This document shows positions 17,025 through 25,438 of a DNA stretch of 64,000 nt, one piece after another (positions within the stretch are counted from its first letter, which is position 1; each line of letters starts with the position of its first letter). The DNA comes from Acidimicrobiales bacterium. Lineage in GTDB: Bacteria; Actinomycetota; Acidimicrobiia; Acidimicrobiales; SZUA-35. The stretch is from NCBI GenBank assembly GCA_041394265.1, contig JAWKIO010000005.1, positions 2,480,001 to 2,544,000 of the forward strand, in the 5' to 3' direction. Made by a program: the position numbers and the translations under genes. A model generated the notes under the pieces. The model worked only from the letters and a program-made list of their open reading frames with translations. It did not search any database and had not been told where the DNA came from.

Positions 17025-17203
17025 TGCTGATCCTCGAATTCGACGATGTGGGCACCGGTGCGGTCGCGAGCTTGCTCACCCCCGACCCGCACCCCCTTGG
17101 CGCGGAACTTCGGCTGGGGGAAGTTGAGTCGATCGATCACCACGGCGATCAGGCCGAGGAGCAGGCCGGCACCGGCCAGGAGCAGCACGGATTGTTGCGT
17201 CAT
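17021..17203 (-). CDS. Small single-pass membrane protein
   Basis: This is a 60-aa protein: MTQQSVLLLAGAGLLLGLIA starts the one membrane helix, followed by a polar, charged tail. The ATG at 17203 is chosen because it has an upstream GAGG and directly precedes the hydrophobic segment. The longer frame to 17353 is shadow. Its stop overlaps the BrkB-family start, so it may be a small partner of that protein. Confidence 0.65.
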   Translation of the reverse strand: MTQQSVLLLAGAGLLLGLIAVVIDRLNFPQPKFRAKGVRVGGEQARDRTGAHIVEFEDQQ

Positions 17204-17270
17204 GAGGTCGCCTCGCAGTTGTGTCGGGTCGAGCGGCTCGACGGCCTCGGTGCCGCCGAGTCGTTCGCCA

Positions 17271-18149
17271 TCAGAGTAGAGCGCCGGCGAGCTCTCTCCA
17301 GGCTTCGGTGGGAATCGCGGTCGGATCTTTCTGGAGCACCTGGACACAGACATGGCTGGCCCCGGCGTCGAGGTGGTCTTGTACCCGCTTTGCCACGGTG
17401 TCGACCGTGCCCCACACCGTGATGGCGTCGACCACTCGATCCGAAGCGCTGGTGATCTCCTCCTCGGAGTAGCCGAGGCGGATCAGGTTGTTCGCGTAGT
17501 TGGGCAGGCCCAGGTAGACCGCCATGTGCTTGCGGGCGATCTCGCGGGCGGCGGTCGGATCGGTCTCGAGCACCACCATCTGCTCGGTGGCGACGATCTT
17601 GTCGGGCCCGACGGCCTCGCGGGCGATCGCCGTGTGCTCGACCGGGACGAAATACGGGTGGCAGCCGTCGGCCATGGTGGCCGACAGTTCGAGCATCTTC
17701 GGGCCCAGGGCGGCGAGGACCCGCGACGGCGGCTCGGCGGGCTCGACACCCTTGAACATCGACGCGTCCATCCGCTCCAGGTAGGTCCGCATGGTGCTGA
17801 GCGGCTTGGAGTAGTCGTGCTTGCGGACCCACTCGGTGAGGGTGTGGTGGCTCACACCGAGGCCCAGGAGGAACCGGCCGTCGTAGGCCTCGTTCAGGGT
17901 CTTCGACGCATTGGCGGTGGTCATGGCGTCTCGGGCCCAGATCGAGGCGATGCCGGTGGCGACCTTCAACTGCGAGGTGGCTTCGAGCATCACCGATGCC
18001 GAGACGAATGGATCTCGTGACACCGTCTCGGGAATCCACAGGGTGGGCCACCCCATCGCCTCCACCTCGGCCACGGCTTCTCGCACCGCTCCGCTCGGTT
18101 GTGCGTCGAGGACGCCCTGCCAGATACCAACTTTTCCGATGTCGATCAC
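17271..18149 (-). CDS. LLM class F420-dependent oxidoreductase
   Basis: This 292-aa (beta/alpha)8 protein belongs to the luciferase-like monooxygenase superfamily, of the F420-using type common in actinobacteria. Segments such as GWPTLWIPETVSRDPFVSA, ATGIASIWARDAMTTANA and RFLLGLGVSHH match this group. The substrate is unknown. The GTG start at 18149 overlaps the TGA of the upstream GNAT gene (GTGA). It forms an operon with the GNAT and the D-amino acid deacylase gene. Confidence 0.88.
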   Translation of the reverse strand: MIDIGKVGIWQGVLDAQPSGAVREAVAEVEAMGWPTLWIPETVSRDPFVSASVMLEATSQLKVATGIASIWARDAMTTANASKTLNEAYDGRFLLGLGVSHHTLTEWVRKHDYSKPLSTMRTYLERMDASMFKGVEPAEPPSRVLAALGPKMLELSATMADGCHPYFVPVEHTAIAREAVGPDKIVATEQMVVLETDPTAAREIARKHMAVYLGLPNYANNLIRLGYSEEEITSASDRVVDAITVWGTVDTVAKRVQDHLDAGASHVCVQVLQKDPTAIPTEAWRELAGALL

Positions 18150-19132
18150 GGGTGCCGAACGTAGCCGGTGACGTCGCGACGTACCACAAGCATCACCGAG
18201 GTCATCGAGCGGTCGGCCATTCGCTGCTTGTAGGCCATGTCCATCCCCATGTCGTAGGTGGCGATGCCCTCGGCGGCCATGCGGTGCAGCTCGTGGCGTT
18301 GGAGGAGGTGCCCAAGCGACAGTGAACCGGCCTCGGCGGCATAGCTGAGCTGGAGGCCCCGGTAGCGATGGTCGCGCACGCCACCGAGGATGTAGCCGAC
18401 GTCCGATCCATGCATCGTGGCGACCACCGCCCGCGCTCGTCCGGCGCCCTGGAGGCGCTGCGACATCACGCGGTAGAACTCGCTCATCTCGGGGCTGGTG
18501 ATGCCGTCGCCCTGGGCGCCCTTCCAACTCGTTCGTTCGATTGCGTGGATGCGGTCGAAGAGGTCGGGGGCGTCATCGACGATCTCGAAATCGAGACCGA
18601 CGTCTCGGCCACGGCGCTGCGCATTGCGGAGGTTGCGCCGGAACTTGGGGCTGCGTCGCTCCAGCCAGGCCGTCGCCCCGTCCTCGAGGTCGATGATCTG
18701 GCGGGTGATGCCTTCTTGCAGGCCGACGTCGCCCAACACGGCGAGCGACCGGGCGATCCTCATCACGGTGTCGCGCGCCGGAGGGAGTCCCGGGAGCGCG
18801 AGCGTGTCCCAGTCGGTGTCGTCGAGGAGTTCGGCCGCCAGTTCGGCGGCGACGGCCCCCTGGTCCCTGCCGAGCAGGGGAGCGGCGAACCCCCAGAGCG
18901 GCTCGAGCCCCGCGATCATCGATCGTCCTTCGGACGTCGGGTAGCGCGCGAGCAGGGCGAAGCCCGATGGCGCCTCCCGGAGGATCGGCGTGGCGCTCGG
19001 CGCGAAGGCGAGGTGCACGGGGACGATCCAGTCGAGCGCCGAGCACCACGGATCGATGCCGGCCGTTGCCTCGATCGCACGATCGATGTCGTCGGAGCGT
19101 GCCAGGAGTTGGTCGAGGCTGAGCGGGCGCAC
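18146..19132 (-). CDS. GNAT-fold acyltransferase (Acetyltransf_6/FemAB-like)
   Basis: This 328-aa protein has its recognisable GNAT region at about residues 165-320 (SPKFRRNLRNAQRRGRD, FDRIHAIERTSWKG, ARAVVATMHGSDVGYILGG). This arrangement is typical of CelD/BioF2-like and FemAB-like transferases that act on large or cell-wall substrates. The GTG at 19132 is preferred because the longer frame runs through a Pro-rich shadow inside the next gene. It lies 7 bp after the deacylase stop. Substrate unknown. Confidence 0.75.
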   Translation of the reverse strand: MRPLSLDQLLARSDDIDRAIEATAGIDPWCSALDWIVPVHLAFAPSATPILREAPSGFALLARYPTSEGRSMIAGLEPLWGFAAPLLGRDQGAVAAELAAELLDDTDWDTLALPGLPPARDTVMRIARSLAVLGDVGLQEGITRQIIDLEDGATAWLERRSPKFRRNLRNAQRRGRDVGLDFEIVDDAPDLFDRIHAIERTSWKGAQGDGITSPEMSEFYRVMSQRLQGAGRARAVVATMHGSDVGYILGGVRDHRYRGLQLSYAAEAGSLSLGHLLQRHELHRMAAEGIATYDMGMDMAYKQRMADRSMTSVMLVVRRDVTGYVRHP

Positions 19133-19139
19133 GAACGCG

Positions 19140-20684
19140 TCAGGCGCTGCCGGCGGGGGCGGTCTCGGCGGCCGTTTCGGTTGTCGCGACGCCGCCGCGG
19201 CGCAGCACGCGACCCGGCCGGTCGCCGGTGTGCACACCGTCGGCGACGACTGGCCGGCCCGCCACCCAGACCCCGACGATCCCTTCGGGCACGTGCTGGG
19301 GGTCGTCGAAGGTGCCGACGTCGATGATGGCGCTGGCGTCGAAGGCGACCAGATCGGCGATGGCGCCAGGTCGGATGACGCCGCGGTCGGTGAGCCCGAA
19401 CACTTCGGCAGACCGACCGGTCATCCGGTGGACCGCCTCGGCCAGCCCGAGCACGCCGAGATCGCGGCTGTAGTGCCCGAGTACGCGGGCGAAGGTGCCG
19501 TAGAGACGGGGATGTGGCCGGCCTTCGAGGGTCGGCAGCCCGTCGGAGCCGATCATGATCCCATCGGCGGCGAGGATGGTCTGGACGTCGTCCTCGCTCA
19601 TCGAGTGCAAGATGATGGTGGTGCGGAGGTCGGTGGCCACGACATGGTCGGCGGCGTCGGCGGCGTCCATCCCGAGTTCCTCGGCGATCGAGGCGATCGA
19701 CCGCCCTTCCCACGCCGGTGCGTTGGGGCAACTGGCAACGACGAGATCGTCGCCGGTCACCCCGCCGAAGGAGTTGTCTGGATCACGCAAGGTGCCCTGA
19801 CCGACGATGGCCGACAGCACGGTGCTCCCTGCGGTGTAGGGGTACTGGTCGGCGGCAACGGAAAGGCCTTCGGCGTTCGCCGCCTCGATCTGGCGGATGG
19901 CGTGTGCGGCCGTACCCCAGTTGCGCCGGCCCGTTCGTTTCAGGTGGCTGATCACCACCGGTGCGCCGCTGCGTCGGCCGATCTCGATCGCCTCGTCGAT
20001 CGCTTCGGCGTGCAGGTCGGCCTCGTTGCGAAGATGGCTCGTGTAGATCCCGCCGGCCTCGGCCACGGTCGTCGCCAGCTCGACGAGTTCGTCGGTGGTC
20101 GAGTGGTTGCCCGGTTCGTAGATGAGCCCGGTCGACATCCCGAGGCACCCGGCGTCGAGTCCTTCGGTCAGGATCGCCTGCATCTCCTCCAACTGATCGA
20201 GCGTGGGTTCGGCGTCGGAGCGGCCCATGACGGCCGCCCGGATGGTGCCGTGCCCCATCAGCGCCGCGACATTGACCGACGGCGGCGAGGACTCGAGCAG
20301 CTCGAAATAGCCGCGGAATCCGTCCCAGTCAGGCAGCTCGGCATCGGGATGGAACGATTGCGCCACCCGAGTGGCCTGTCGGTGCGGAGCAGCACCCATC
20401 CCGCAATTGCCGACGATGCAGGTGGTGACCCCGCCGCACACCTTGAACGCCATGTCGGGATGCAGCAGCACGGCGAAGTCATCGTGGGTGTGGGTGTCGA
20501 TGAACCCGGGTGACAGGCAGAGCCCCGTGAGGTCGACCTCGGGCGCTCCGTGACCGTCGACCGATTGGCCGACCTCGACGATTCGGTCGCCGGCGATGGC
20601 GACGTCGGCGAGGACCGGTGGTGCACCGGTGCCGTCGTACACCGTGGCTCCCCGGAGCACCAGGGTGATATCGGGTGGCGTCAT
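19140..20684 (-). CDS. N-acyl-D-amino acid deacylase (amidohydrolase family)
   Basis: This 514-aa metal-dependent amidohydrolase would release D-amino acids from N-acylated forms. It shows the metal-binding GFIDTHTHDD, the family Cys in GNCGMGAAP, HLRNEAD, VVISHLKRTG, and the late metal or proton-shuttle Asp in IGSDGLPTLEGRPHPR. An N-terminal and C-terminal beta-sandwich flank the barrel. The ATG at 20684 follows a TAGCGT box by 7 nt, suggesting a leaderless transcript. It is the first gene of an operon with the GNAT and F420 enzyme. Related D-aminoacylases and dihydroorotase-like members cannot be separated by eye. Confidence 0.85.
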   Translation of the reverse strand: MTPPDITLVLRGATVYDGTGAPPVLADVAIAGDRIVEVGQSVDGHGAPEVDLTGLCLSPGFIDTHTHDDFAVLLHPDMAFKVCGGVTTCIVGNCGMGAAPHRQATRVAQSFHPDAELPDWDGFRGYFELLESSPPSVNVAALMGHGTIRAAVMGRSDAEPTLDQLEEMQAILTEGLDAGCLGMSTGLIYEPGNHSTTDELVELATTVAEAGGIYTSHLRNEADLHAEAIDEAIEIGRRSGAPVVISHLKRTGRRNWGTAAHAIRQIEAANAEGLSVAADQYPYTAGSTVLSAIVGQGTLRDPDNSFGGVTGDDLVVASCPNAPAWEGRSIASIAEELGMDAADAADHVVATDLRTTIILHSMSEDDVQTILAADGIMIGSDGLPTLEGRPHPRLYGTFARVLGHYSRDLGVLGLAEAVHRMTGRSAEVFGLTDRGVIRPGAIADLVAFDASAIIDVGTFDDPQHVPEGIVGVWVAGRPVVADGVHTGDRPGRVLRRGGVATTETAAETAPAGSA

Positions 20685-20691
20685 GACCGCA

Positions 20692-20697
20692 ACGCTA
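20692..20697 (-). promoter_or_regulatory. Probable -10 box of the deacylase operon
   Basis: TAGCGT on the minus strand ends 7 nt before the ATG, the spacing expected for a leaderless actinobacterial transcript. No clear Shine-Dalgarno is present. Confidence 0.5.
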
Positions 20698-20734
20698 GAC
20701 ACGAGACCGACCGAAGGGCCACCACGATCGCCAG

Positions 20735-20740
20735 TACCCT
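20735..20740 (+). promoter_or_regulatory. Probable -10 box of the beta-helix protein gene
   Basis: TACCCT lies 27 nt before the GTG start at 20768, with GAAGGA as a likely ribosome binding site between them. Confidence 0.4.
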
Positions 20741-20767
20741 GATGGCTCGGCGAAACGAAGGACGTGC

Positions 20768-22303
20768 GTGGGACCAACAGACGATCGGAAGACCCGCATT
20801 GCGCAACTGATGGCGCGGCGAGACCTCTGGATGCTGTGGGTCGGTGTTGCCATGATCCTGCTCGCCGGGGCGGTGGTGCTGCTCACCCGAGGTGGCGACG
20901 GTGGTGGTGAGCCGGTCGCCGACGCCACCACGTCGGTGCCGACCACCGAGTCGACCGACGATTCGTCGGCCGACACCACGACGACCAGCGAGGCACCCCG
21001 CGAGCCCGTGGTGTACGTGTCGCCCGACGGAAGCGATACCGCTGCCGGCCAGACCGCCGACACGGCAGTGGCCTCACTCGAGCAGGCGTTCGCCGTTGCC
21101 GTTCCCGGTGACGAGATCCGATTGCTCCCCGGTACCTACCCGTTCACACAACTCGAAGGGGTCGGAGGCACGGCCGAGGCTCCGATCTCGGTCACGGCGC
21201 CCGACGGTGGTGTCGTCTTCGATCCCCAGACCGTCGACACCTCCGACTCGCTGTCGATGACCTCGGTGCAGTTCATCGACTTCTCCGGCTTCACCGTGCG
21301 AGGCGGGATCCACGGCACCTACATCAAGGCCTCCAACAACCTGACCTTCACCGACATGCGTTGGGAAGATGTCGGACAGGAGGCGGTCCAGATCAACGAG
21401 GGCAGCACCGACATGCTGTTCGAGAACTGCGTGATCGATCGGACCGGGATTCGACCCGGCGACCTCGAGGGCACGCCGTACTCGAACTACGGCGAGGGCT
21501 TCTACCTGGGCGCCGACAGCGGGGTCGATCCCGTTGCCCGGGTGACGATTCGCAACTGCGAGATCGCCAACACGACCGCCGAGGCCATCGACGTCAAGCC
21601 GGGAGCGTTCGACATCGTGATCGAGGGCAACCTGGTGCACGACATCACCACTGCCAACTCGGGCGCCATCGTGGCCGGTCAGGTCTACCTGGCCGTCATC
21701 CCGCACTTCGACGCCAACATCATCATCCGCAACAACACGATCTGGAACGTGACCGCCACCTCACAGTTCCAGGACGGCAATGCCATCAACGTCAACACTC
21801 CGTCGCTCATCTACAACAACGTGATGTGGAACCTGGAGCATCGCGGGATCCTCGTCGAGTCGAAGTTCGAGAACCGCGACGCCACGCTGGTCCGGATCTA
21901 CAACAACACGATCTTCGATGCCGGGCTCGTCCCGATCGAGATCCGCCAGGGCGACAATCCCGCAGACGCCCAACTGGTGAACAACATCGGCTCGACCCTC
22001 GATGGCAACATCGCGGCCTCCGCCGATCTGTTCGTCGACGCCGCCGCCGGCGACTTCCGCCTGGCCGAGGGATCGGCGGCGATCGACGCCGGCGTCGAGA
22101 TCGCAGAGTTCGCCGAGGATCGTGACGGAACCCCGCGCCCCCAGGGCGGCGGATGGGACATGGGTGCCTACGAAGCCGATGCTGCGCTGTCGCCGACCAC
22201 GGCCGCCGCGCCGTCGACCACCACTGTGCCGTCGACCACCACTGTGCCGTCGACCACCGCCACGACGCCGGCGAGCACCTCGTCGTCGACAACGAGCCCC
22301 TGA
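20768..22303 (+). CDS. Surface-anchored right-handed parallel beta-helix protein
   Basis: This 511-aa protein has a short cytoplasmic N-terminus, one membrane helix (LWMLWVGVAMILLAGAVVLL), a Thr/Ser/Asp-rich linker, and then a parallel beta-helix (about residues 75-460) of the pectate-lyase-like/NosD type, with repeated N-I-x-N-x-I rungs (IIIRNNTIWN, LIYNNVMWN, RIYNNTIFD). It ends in a low-complexity PSTTTV repeat built from an 18-bp DNA repeat (about 22205-22260). Such proteins bind or cleave polysaccharide. Catalytic residues cannot be assigned. Confidence 0.82.
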   Translation: MGPTDDRKTRIAQLMARRDLWMLWVGVAMILLAGAVVLLTRGGDGGGEPVADATTSVPTTESTDDSSADTTTTSEAPREPVVYVSPDGSDTAAGQTADTAVASLEQAFAVAVPGDEIRLLPGTYPFTQLEGVGGTAEAPISVTAPDGGVVFDPQTVDTSDSLSMTSVQFIDFSGFTVRGGIHGTYIKASNNLTFTDMRWEDVGQEAVQINEGSTDMLFENCVIDRTGIRPGDLEGTPYSNYGEGFYLGADSGVDPVARVTIRNCEIANTTAEAIDVKPGAFDIVIEGNLVHDITTANSGAIVAGQVYLAVIPHFDANIIIRNNTIWNVTATSQFQDGNAINVNTPSLIYNNVMWNLEHRGILVESKFENRDATLVRIYNNTIFDAGLVPIEIRQGDNPADAQLVNNIGSTLDGNIAASADLFVDAAAGDFRLAEGSAAIDAGVEIAEFAEDRDGTPRPQGGGWDMGAYEADAALSPTTAAAPSTTTVPSTTTVPSTTATTPASTSSSTTSP

Positions 22304-22402
22304 TACCGCCCCATGACACCACCGGCACCGCGTGCCGGACAGGAATCGTCGGATTTCTCGTCACGATCGAGGCGTTCGGTTCGTCGAGTGGTCGGAGGTT
22401 CG

Positions 22403-23716
22403 ATGATGAACGAGCGAGTGAACGAAGGATCAATGGCATCGATGGCGTCGGTTGCCGGCCGACCGTACGACGTGGTGGTGGTCGGCGGCGGACTGGCCGG
22501 CCTCACCGCAGCGCTGACGGCGGCGGGCGACGGGGCGTCGGTGGCGGTACTGGACGCCCACGGCTTCGGCGGCCGAGCCAAGAGCGCTCAACGCGACGGC
22601 TTCACCCTCAACGAGGGCGGGCATGCCTTGTACAACGGCGTCGGCCGCGCCGTGCTCGATCGACTGGGTGCGTCGATCACCGGCCACCGACCAGACCCGA
22701 CGACGTATGAGTTCATGTGGGATGGCGCGGTTGCGCCGTTGCCGATCGCGCCGGCCGCACTGGCGACGAGTCGACTGCTGAGTCTTCGATCGAAGATGAA
22801 GCTCACCTCGATCCTTGCGTCGCTGGGCCGCTCGCTGCCCGATGACTCGTACAGCGTCGATGACTGGCTCGACCAGCGGGGCGCCCGACCTGATCTCGTA
22901 AAATATCTGACAGCGGTCCTGCGGCTCGGGTCGTATGCGGCCGATCCCGGTACCCAACCAGCAGGCATCATGTTTCGCCAGCTTCAAGCAGGAATGGCGG
23001 GGGTGACCTATGTCGATGGCGGATGGCAGCACATCATCGGCGAACTGCGTCGACTGATGGGTATCGCCGGCATCGCCGTCCTCGAGCACCAGGCCGTTCG
23101 TTCGGTCGAACGGGAATCGGCGGAGTGGACGGTCGTCACTGACGAGGGGTCGCTCCGAGCATCGACCGTGGTGCTTGCCGTCGGCGGCCCGGTGCAGGCG
23201 ACCAACCTCGTGGGTGATGACACCGCCGACTGGGTGGAGCGAGCAGGCGCAGCGCAGCGGGCGGCGTGTCTCGACATCGCAGGCGCAAGGGGATCGTCGA
23301 CCTTCTTGCTGTCAGCTGACGAGCCGCTGTACTGCTCGATGCATGCACCTGGCGCCGACCTGGCGCCGGATGGCGCCCATCTGTACTCGGTGATGCGCTA
23401 TCTCGACTCCGATGCCGACCGTTCGAGCGAGCGGAACCGCGCCGAGCTCGAACGCCATGCGGCAGCAGCTGGCCTCCCAACGGCCGAAGAACGTGTGGTG
23501 GATCGCTTTCTCGCCGCACCCGTGGTGACCTGGGGTCGGCCGATCGTCGGCGTCGAGCGGCCGTCCGGGCTGGAGCGGTCGGCCGAGGGGTTGTTCGCTG
23601 CCGGCGACTGGATGACCGAGCACCTGTTGGCTGACGCGTCGATCATGTCGGGAGCAGCGAGTGGGCATGCCGCCGCTGCCCACGCAGCTCGACGAACGGG
23701 CATGCTGGCTCGATGA
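22403..23716 (+). CDS. FAD-dependent amine-oxidase/phytoene-desaturase-like oxidoreductase
   Basis: This 437-aa protein has an N-terminal dinucleotide-binding fold (YDVVVVGGGLAGLTAALTAA, then FGGRAKS) and the C-terminal FAD-closing motif (GLFAAGDWM). The layout matches NAD(P)/FAD-binding carotenoid-desaturase-like or protoporphyrinogen-oxidase-like enzymes. The substrate is unknown. ATG codons at 22403 and 22406 follow GGAGG at 4 and 7 nt. The stop overlaps the sigma-factor start (ATGA), so enzyme and sigma factor are translationally coupled. Confidence 0.85.
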   Translation: MMNERVNEGSMASMASVAGRPYDVVVVGGGLAGLTAALTAAGDGASVAVLDAHGFGGRAKSAQRDGFTLNEGGHALYNGVGRAVLDRLGASITGHRPDPTTYEFMWDGAVAPLPIAPAALATSRLLSLRSKMKLTSILASLGRSLPDDSYSVDDWLDQRGARPDLVKYLTAVLRLGSYAADPGTQPAGIMFRQLQAGMAGVTYVDGGWQHIIGELRRLMGIAGIAVLEHQAVRSVERESAEWTVVTDEGSLRASTVVLAVGGPVQATNLVGDDTADWVERAGAAQRAACLDIAGARGSSTFLLSADEPLYCSMHAPGADLAPDGAHLYSVMRYLDSDADRSSERNRAELERHAAAAGLPTAEERVVDRFLAAPVVTWGRPIVGVERPSGLERSAEGLFAAGDWMTEHLLADASIMSGAASGHAAAAHAARRTGMLAR

Positions 23717-24708
23717 CCAGCATGGGGCGAGCCGGTGGTGAGCCGGTGTGCGAGAACGACGTCGGCGGCGCGTCGTCTGACGCGTCGACCGTCGATCTCA
23801 CCTTCGAAGCGGCTCGACCCCGGCTCGTCGGACGCGCGTATCGGCTGCTTGGTTCGTTCGTCGACGCCGAGGATGTGGTCCAAGAAGCCTGGCTGCGTTG
23901 GGAGCGAGCCGATCAGGCCGAGATCGTGAACCCCGATGCGTGGTTGAACACGGTGGCCACTCGACTGGCGCTCGATCAGCTTCGTCGCCGCAAGCGGGAC
24001 GAGGTCGACTACGTGGGGCCGTGGTTGCCGACGCCGTGGGTCGAACCGCTGGGAGATCCGTCGGAATCGGCGGTGGTCTCGGATTCGCTGACGTCGGCCT
24101 TCCTCGTCATGCTCGAACGGCTGTCGCCCGATGAACGGGTCGCGTTCTTGATGGCCGACGTCTTCGGTGAGACCTTCGCCGACATCGCGGCGTCGATGGA
24201 TCGATCGCCCGAATCGTGTCGTCAATTGGCGAGCCGAGCCCGGCGCAAGGTGAGAGGGGCGTCGATCGAGCGACGCGATGATGCCCGATCAGCCTTGGCC
24301 ACTGCGGCCCGCTTTCTCGAGGCAATCATCGTTGGCGACGAACAATCCGCGCTTGCCTGTCTCGCCCCCGATGCGTGCTACATCAGCGATGGTGGCGCGC
24401 AGCGCCGAGCAGCGCGCCAGCCTGTCGTGGGGTCGGATCGCATCGTGCGTCTCTTCGTGAACCTGGCGAAGCGCTTCGAAGACGGCGGGGTGATCGAACC
24501 GGCAATGGTCAGCGGCTTTCCCGGCTTCACGATCACGGTGGGTGGGGAGCTGTCGTCGGTCACGAGCGCCGAGGTGGTCGACGGTGCGATCGTGCGGATC
24601 CTGACCGTCATGAATCCGGAGAAGCTTGCAGCCGTACGGCACCGTCCGGTCGACGGCGACGGGTCTGCCGGCTCGGCGGGTCCCAGCGGTTACTCGGCCA
24701 GCAGCTGA
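23713..24708 (+). CDS. ECF sigma factor, SigJ/ECF41 type with SnoaL-like C-terminus
   Basis: This 331-aa protein has sigma-2 (RPRLVGRAYRLLGSFVDAED, VQEAWLRW), sigma-4 (MLERLSPDERVAFLMADVF, FADIAASMDRSPESCRQLAS) and a C-terminal SnoaL/NTF2-like domain (about 190-315) ending in NPEKLAAV. This is the ECF41 layout, where the C-terminal domain acts as a built-in regulator instead of an anti-sigma factor. The interdomain WLPTPWVEPL matches the conserved WLPEP-like linker. Genes next to ECF41 members are often their targets, here the overlapping FAD enzyme. Its 3' end overlaps the convergent padR end by 19 bp. Confidence 0.9.
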   Translation: MTSMGRAGGEPVCENDVGGASSDASTVDLTFEAARPRLVGRAYRLLGSFVDAEDVVQEAWLRWERADQAEIVNPDAWLNTVATRLALDQLRRRKRDEVDYVGPWLPTPWVEPLGDPSESAVVSDSLTSAFLVMLERLSPDERVAFLMADVFGETFADIAASMDRSPESCRQLASRARRKVRGASIERRDDARSALATAARFLEAIIVGDEQSALACLAPDACYISDGGAQRRAARQPVVGSDRIVRLFVNLAKRFEDGGVIEPAMVSGFPGFTITVGGELSSVTSAEVVDGAIVRILTVMNPEKLAAVRHRPVDGDGSAGSAGPSGYSASS

Positions 24709-25313
24709 TACAGCCGCTTCCTGGCGTCGACGAGGATCTCGGCGGCGCGGGCGACCTGATCCGACGTCCCGGTCGTCGCCACCTGTCGGGCGGCAACGGC
24801 GATGCCGGCGATGGCCTCGCGGAGATCGACGCCAGCACCGGACTGGGCGAATCGCTCCCACACCGGTGGCTGGTCGGCGCTCTCGTCAGCCAGGGCGATG
24901 CCGGCCTCGGTGAGGGTGAAGACCTTCCGGCCGTCGGACTCGTCGCTCGTGACCAGACCTTCGTCAGCCAACTGTTGGAGAAGCGGATAGATCGAGCCGG
25001 GGCTCGGCTGCCAGGCGCCCTGACTGCGCTCGGCCAGTTCGCTCATGATCTGGTAGCCGTGCATCGGCTCCTCGGTGAGCAGGGCGAGGACGGCGATACG
25101 AACGTCGCCCCGCCCGACGCCACCCCGGCGATGGGGCCCGCCGCGCTTGCGACCGCCTCCTCGACCGCCGCCACCCCGGCCGCGACCGCCGCGGCCTGCG
25201 CTCTCTCCTCGGCGTCCGAACGCTGGCTCATTCATGTCGAATCCTTCGGGTCGTTGGCCACGGCGGGCCCAGGGCGGGAGGTGGGCGTGATCTGTGTGTG
25301 ATGCGTGATGCAT
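24690..25313 (-). CDS. PadR-family transcriptional regulator with Gly/Arg-rich N-terminus
   Basis: This 207-aa protein has a PadR winged helix at about residues 70-145 (IAVLALLTEEPMHGYQIMSEL, SPGSIYPLLQQLADEGLV, GRKVFTLTEAG) and a C-terminal helical dimerisation region. The N-terminal 65 residues are unusual: His-rich at first (MHHASHTDHAH), then a Gly/Arg run of about 25 residues. The ATG at 25313 has AGGAG 7 nt upstream. It is divergent from the racemase-like gene, with palindromes between them, so autoregulation is likely. Confidence 0.9.
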   Translation of the reverse strand: MHHASHTDHAHLPPWARRGQRPEGFDMNEPAFGRRGESAGRGGRGRGGGGRGGGRKRGGPHRRGGVGRGDVRIAVLALLTEEPMHGYQIMSELAERSQGAWQPSPGSIYPLLQQLADEGLVTSDESDGRKVFTLTEAGIALADESADQPPVWERFAQSGAGVDLREAIAGIAVAARQVATTGTSDQVARAAEILVDARKRLYQLLAE

Positions 25314-25340
25314 GTGTAGCTCCTGATGTGGAGGGTGCTT

Positions 25341-25357
25341 CGAGGAACTCTTCCTCG
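25341..25357. promoter_or_regulatory. Perfect inverted repeat upstream of padR
   Basis: CGAGGAACTCTTCCTCG has 7-bp arms around a 3-bp centre, 28 bp upstream of the padR start. It may be an operator or a leader hairpin. Confidence 0.45.
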
Positions 25358-25366
25358 TAACACTCA

Positions 25367-25376
25367 CGATATATCG
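25367..25376. promoter_or_regulatory. CGATATATCG palindrome, candidate PadR operator
   Basis: This 10-bp perfect palindrome is AT-rich in a GC-rich background and lies between the divergent padR and racemase-like genes. Palindromes with a central ATAT are frequent PadR sites, so binding of the adjacent regulator is a reasonable inference. Confidence 0.55.
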
Positions 25377-25426
25377 CGACTGTTCATTTGGGAAGCGAAT
25401 TCTTCGTCTCGCGCTGCGGCCTTGAC

Positions 25427-25432
25427 TAGCGT
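25427..25432 (+). promoter_or_regulatory. Probable -10 box of the racemase-like gene
   Basis: TAGCGT lies 6 nt before the ATG at 25439, with no Shine-Dalgarno, so a leaderless transcript is likely. Confidence 0.45.
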
Positions 25433-25438
25433 GCGGCA

